Origin: Desulfobacteraceae bacterium
Lineage (GTDB): Bacteria; Desulfobacterota; DSM-4660; Desulfatiglandales; Desulfatiglandaceae
Reading direction: 5' to 3'
Length of the DNA stretch: 5,663 nucleotides
Assembly: GCA_030597505.1 (NCBI GenBank)
Contig: JAUVRS010000186.1
Location: 1 to 5,663 of the forward strand
The position numbers and the translations under genes are program-made. Under the pieces are notes generated by a model that saw only the letters and a list, made by a program, of their open reading frames with translations, was not told the origin of the DNA and did no database searches. Shown one piece after another: positions 4,286 through 5,663 of the stretch; the first letter of the stretch is position 1; every line of letters starts with the position of its first letter.

Positions 4286-5663
4286 ATGGATATTACCAGA
4301 AGATTATTTATAAAGTCTTTGGCTGTAAAAAGTGCCGTCGCTGCCGGAGCGACCCTGTTTCCGGGAATCAGTTTTGGGGCATGGAAAAAAACCGATGTCT
4401 CTTCGGGGACGATTCAATGGAAAAAGGCGCCTTGTCGTTTTTGTGGTGTTGGGTGCGGCCTTCTGATTGGGGGTAGCGGGGATCGGGCCGTGGCCGTAAA
4501 GGGCGATCCCAACAGCAGCGTCAACAAGGGGTTATGCTGCGTAAAAGGCTATCATTCCGTCCAGGTTCTATATGGCAAGGATAGAATAAAAAAGGCCCTT
4601 GTCCGGAAAAACGGAAAAATGGTCGAGGTTCCCATAAAAGAGGCGCTCGACCTCGTGGCAAAAAAACTTAAAGAAACTATGACGAGCCACGGAAAGGATG
4701 CAGTATCCATATACGGGTCCGGGCAATGGTCCATTCCCGACGGTTATGTGGCGTCCAAACTTTTTAAGGGGTGCATCGGCACCAATAATGTGGAGGCAAA
4801 CGCCCGTCTCTGCATGGCAAGTGCAGTGACGGGGTTTTTGACAAGTTTTGGTCTGGACGAACCCATGGGGTGCTATGATGACATCGACAACGCAGATGTC
4901 TTTATCACCTGGGGAAACAATATGGCGGAAATGCACCCTGTCCTTTTTTCAAGGCTGCTCGCCAATCGCAAAAGCAAAAAGCATGTGAAAATCATCGATT
5001 TTGCAACCAGAACCACGCGCACCAGCCAGGCCGCAGACCAATCGATCCTATTCAGACCCCAGACTGACCTGGCCGTGGCCAATGCCATCTGTTACGAGAT
5101 CATCCGTAACAAGTGGGTCAATTGGGATTTTGTAAAGAAAAACGTATCCTTTCATAAAGGGAAAACCAACATCGGTTATGGTACCGAAGATCATTTCAAG
5201 TTCAAAGACAAAGCGGAAACCGTTGATTTCGAACAATATAAGGAGTTCCTAAAGGACTACACTCCTGAAAAGGCAGAAAAAATATCCGGTGTTTCTGCAA
5301 ATGACATAAAATATCTGGCATCCCTTTACGGCGACCCGGACAAGAAAGTGACCTCATTCTGGACCATGGGCATGAACCAGCACACCCGGGGAACCTGGAT
5401 TAACAACCTTGTCTACAATATTCATCTTCTGGTGGGGAAGATCTCTACCCCCGGCAACAGTCCATTTTCTCTGACCGGGCAGCCGAGTGCCTGTGGCACT
5501 GTGCGTGAAGTTGGCACCCTGACACATAAGCTGCCGCACGGAGTGGTCATGAAAGAAAAAGACCGTAAGATGGCAGCGGAGATCTGGCAGGTGCCGGTGG
5601 AAAATATCCCTCCCAAACCCACCTACCATACTGTGGAGATGTTCCGGGCGCTTGACCGGGGGG
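4286..5663 (+). CDS. napA: Periplasmic nitrate reductase catalytic subunit NapA, 3' end missing
   Basis: NapA reduces nitrate to nitrite in the periplasm using a bis-molybdopterin guanine dinucleotide cofactor and one 4Fe-4S cluster. The first 459 residues are visible of a family length near 750-830. Residues 4-10 (TRRLFIK) are a twin-arginine signal, followed by a hydrophobic stretch and a likely cleavage near Ala32. Cluster ligands are CRFCGVGC (Cys50, 53, 57) and Cys85 in GLCCVKGY, with Lys87 as the conserved electron-relay lysine. NARLCMASAV places Cys176 (codon 4811-4813) as the molybdenum ligand. MAEMHPVLFSR, GMNQHTRGTW (362-371) and SLTGQPSACG (395-404) are characteristic of NapA rather than formate dehydrogenase. 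Two extra cysteines, Cys84 and Cys163, stand at positions not usually Cys in the homologues I recall. ATG 4286 follows AAGGAG by 6 bases. The gene is preceded by a NapD-like gene; electron-transfer nap genes are expected past the window. Confidence 0.95.
   Translation, partial: MDITRRLFIKSLAVKSAVAAGATLFPGISFGAWKKTDVSSGTIQWKKAPCRFCGVGCGLLIGGSGDRAVAVKGDPNSSVNKGLCCVKGYHSVQVLYGKDRIKKALVRKNGKMVEVPIKEALDLVAKKLKETMTSHGKDAVSIYGSGQWSIPDGYVASKLFKGCIGTNNVEANARLCMASAVTGFLTSFGLDEPMGCYDDIDNADVFITWGNNMAEMHPVLFSRLLANRKSKKHVKIIDFATRTTRTSQAADQSILFRPQTDLAVANAICYEIIRNKWVNWDFVKKNVSFHKGKTNIGYGTEDHFKFKDKAETVDFEQYKEFLKDYTPEKAEKISGVSANDIKYLASLYGDPDKKVTSFWTMGMNQHTRGTWINNLVYNIHLLVGKISTPGNSPFSLTGQPSACGTVREVGTLTHKLPHGVVMKEKDRKMAAEIWQVPVENIPPKPTYHTVEMFRALDRG

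Noticed and set aside
4279..4476. A 65-codon plus-strand frame starting in the napA ribosome site region
   Set aside because: It is out of frame with napA, which has its own ATG at 4286, a Tat signal and strong family motifs over the same bases.
4286..5663. Identification as a formate dehydrogenase alpha subunit
   Set aside because: Formate dehydrogenases and NapA share folds, but NARLCMASAV, MAEMHPVLFSR and SLTGQPSACG match NapA closely, and a NapD-like gene precedes it.
1..5663. CRISPR array, tRNA, rRNA or transposase gene
   Set aside because: No regularly spaced repeats, tRNA cloverleaf landmarks, rRNA-like stretches or transposase motifs were seen on either strand.

Overview
The window appears to come from an anaerobic or facultative bacterium. 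Base composition is close to balanced. An epoxyqueuosine reductase, a flavoprotein with a compact cysteine motif, an oxalate/formate-type transporter and a periplasmic nitrate reductase together suggest a sulfate-reducer-like lineage (Desulfobacterota). That placement is inference; there is no rRNA or other firm taxonomic marker here.

Layout. Bases 1-818 (+) hold the 3' part of a queG-type gene whose start lies before the window. It meets, tail to tail with a 4-base overlap, a leftward group of three genes: an OFA-family major facilitator transporter (3514 to 2303), a glyoxalase-II-like metallo-beta-lactamase hydrolase (2138 to 1437) and a flavodoxin-fold iron-sulfur flavoprotein (1399 to 815). 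The last two are 37 bases apart and are probably co-transcribed. A 500-base divergent regulatory region (3515-4014) follows. From it a rightward nap operon starts: a NapD-like chaperone (4015-4245), then napA, the Tat-exported catalytic subunit of periplasmic nitrate reductase (4286 onward), cut by the window end after 459 codons.

The most informative part is the divergent region. Toward nap it holds a perfect 14-bp palindrome of the Crp/Fnr type, placed exactly where a class II activator site should sit (-41.5) relative to a -10-like hexamer. This suggests control by anaerobic or nitrogen-oxide sensing. Toward the transporter it holds a sigma70-like promoter whose -35 box lies in one of two 11-bp direct repeats. 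That promoter's transcript would run through a 181-bp, gap-free imperfect palindrome with 22-bp terminal inverted repeats and a possible TTA target duplication. The palindrome ends against the transporter's ribosome binding site. Most transition mismatches between its arms become G-U pairs only in the transporter-sense RNA, so it may be a MITE-like repeat that folds as RNA.

Together, nitrate is expected to be reduced in the periplasm by NapA, with NapD binding its Tat signal. The transporter may move formate, oxalate or another small carboxylate. A functional link between the two divergent units is possible but not shown by the sequence. No CRISPR array, tRNA, rRNA, transposase or phage gene was seen, and no wholly new protein system is evident.
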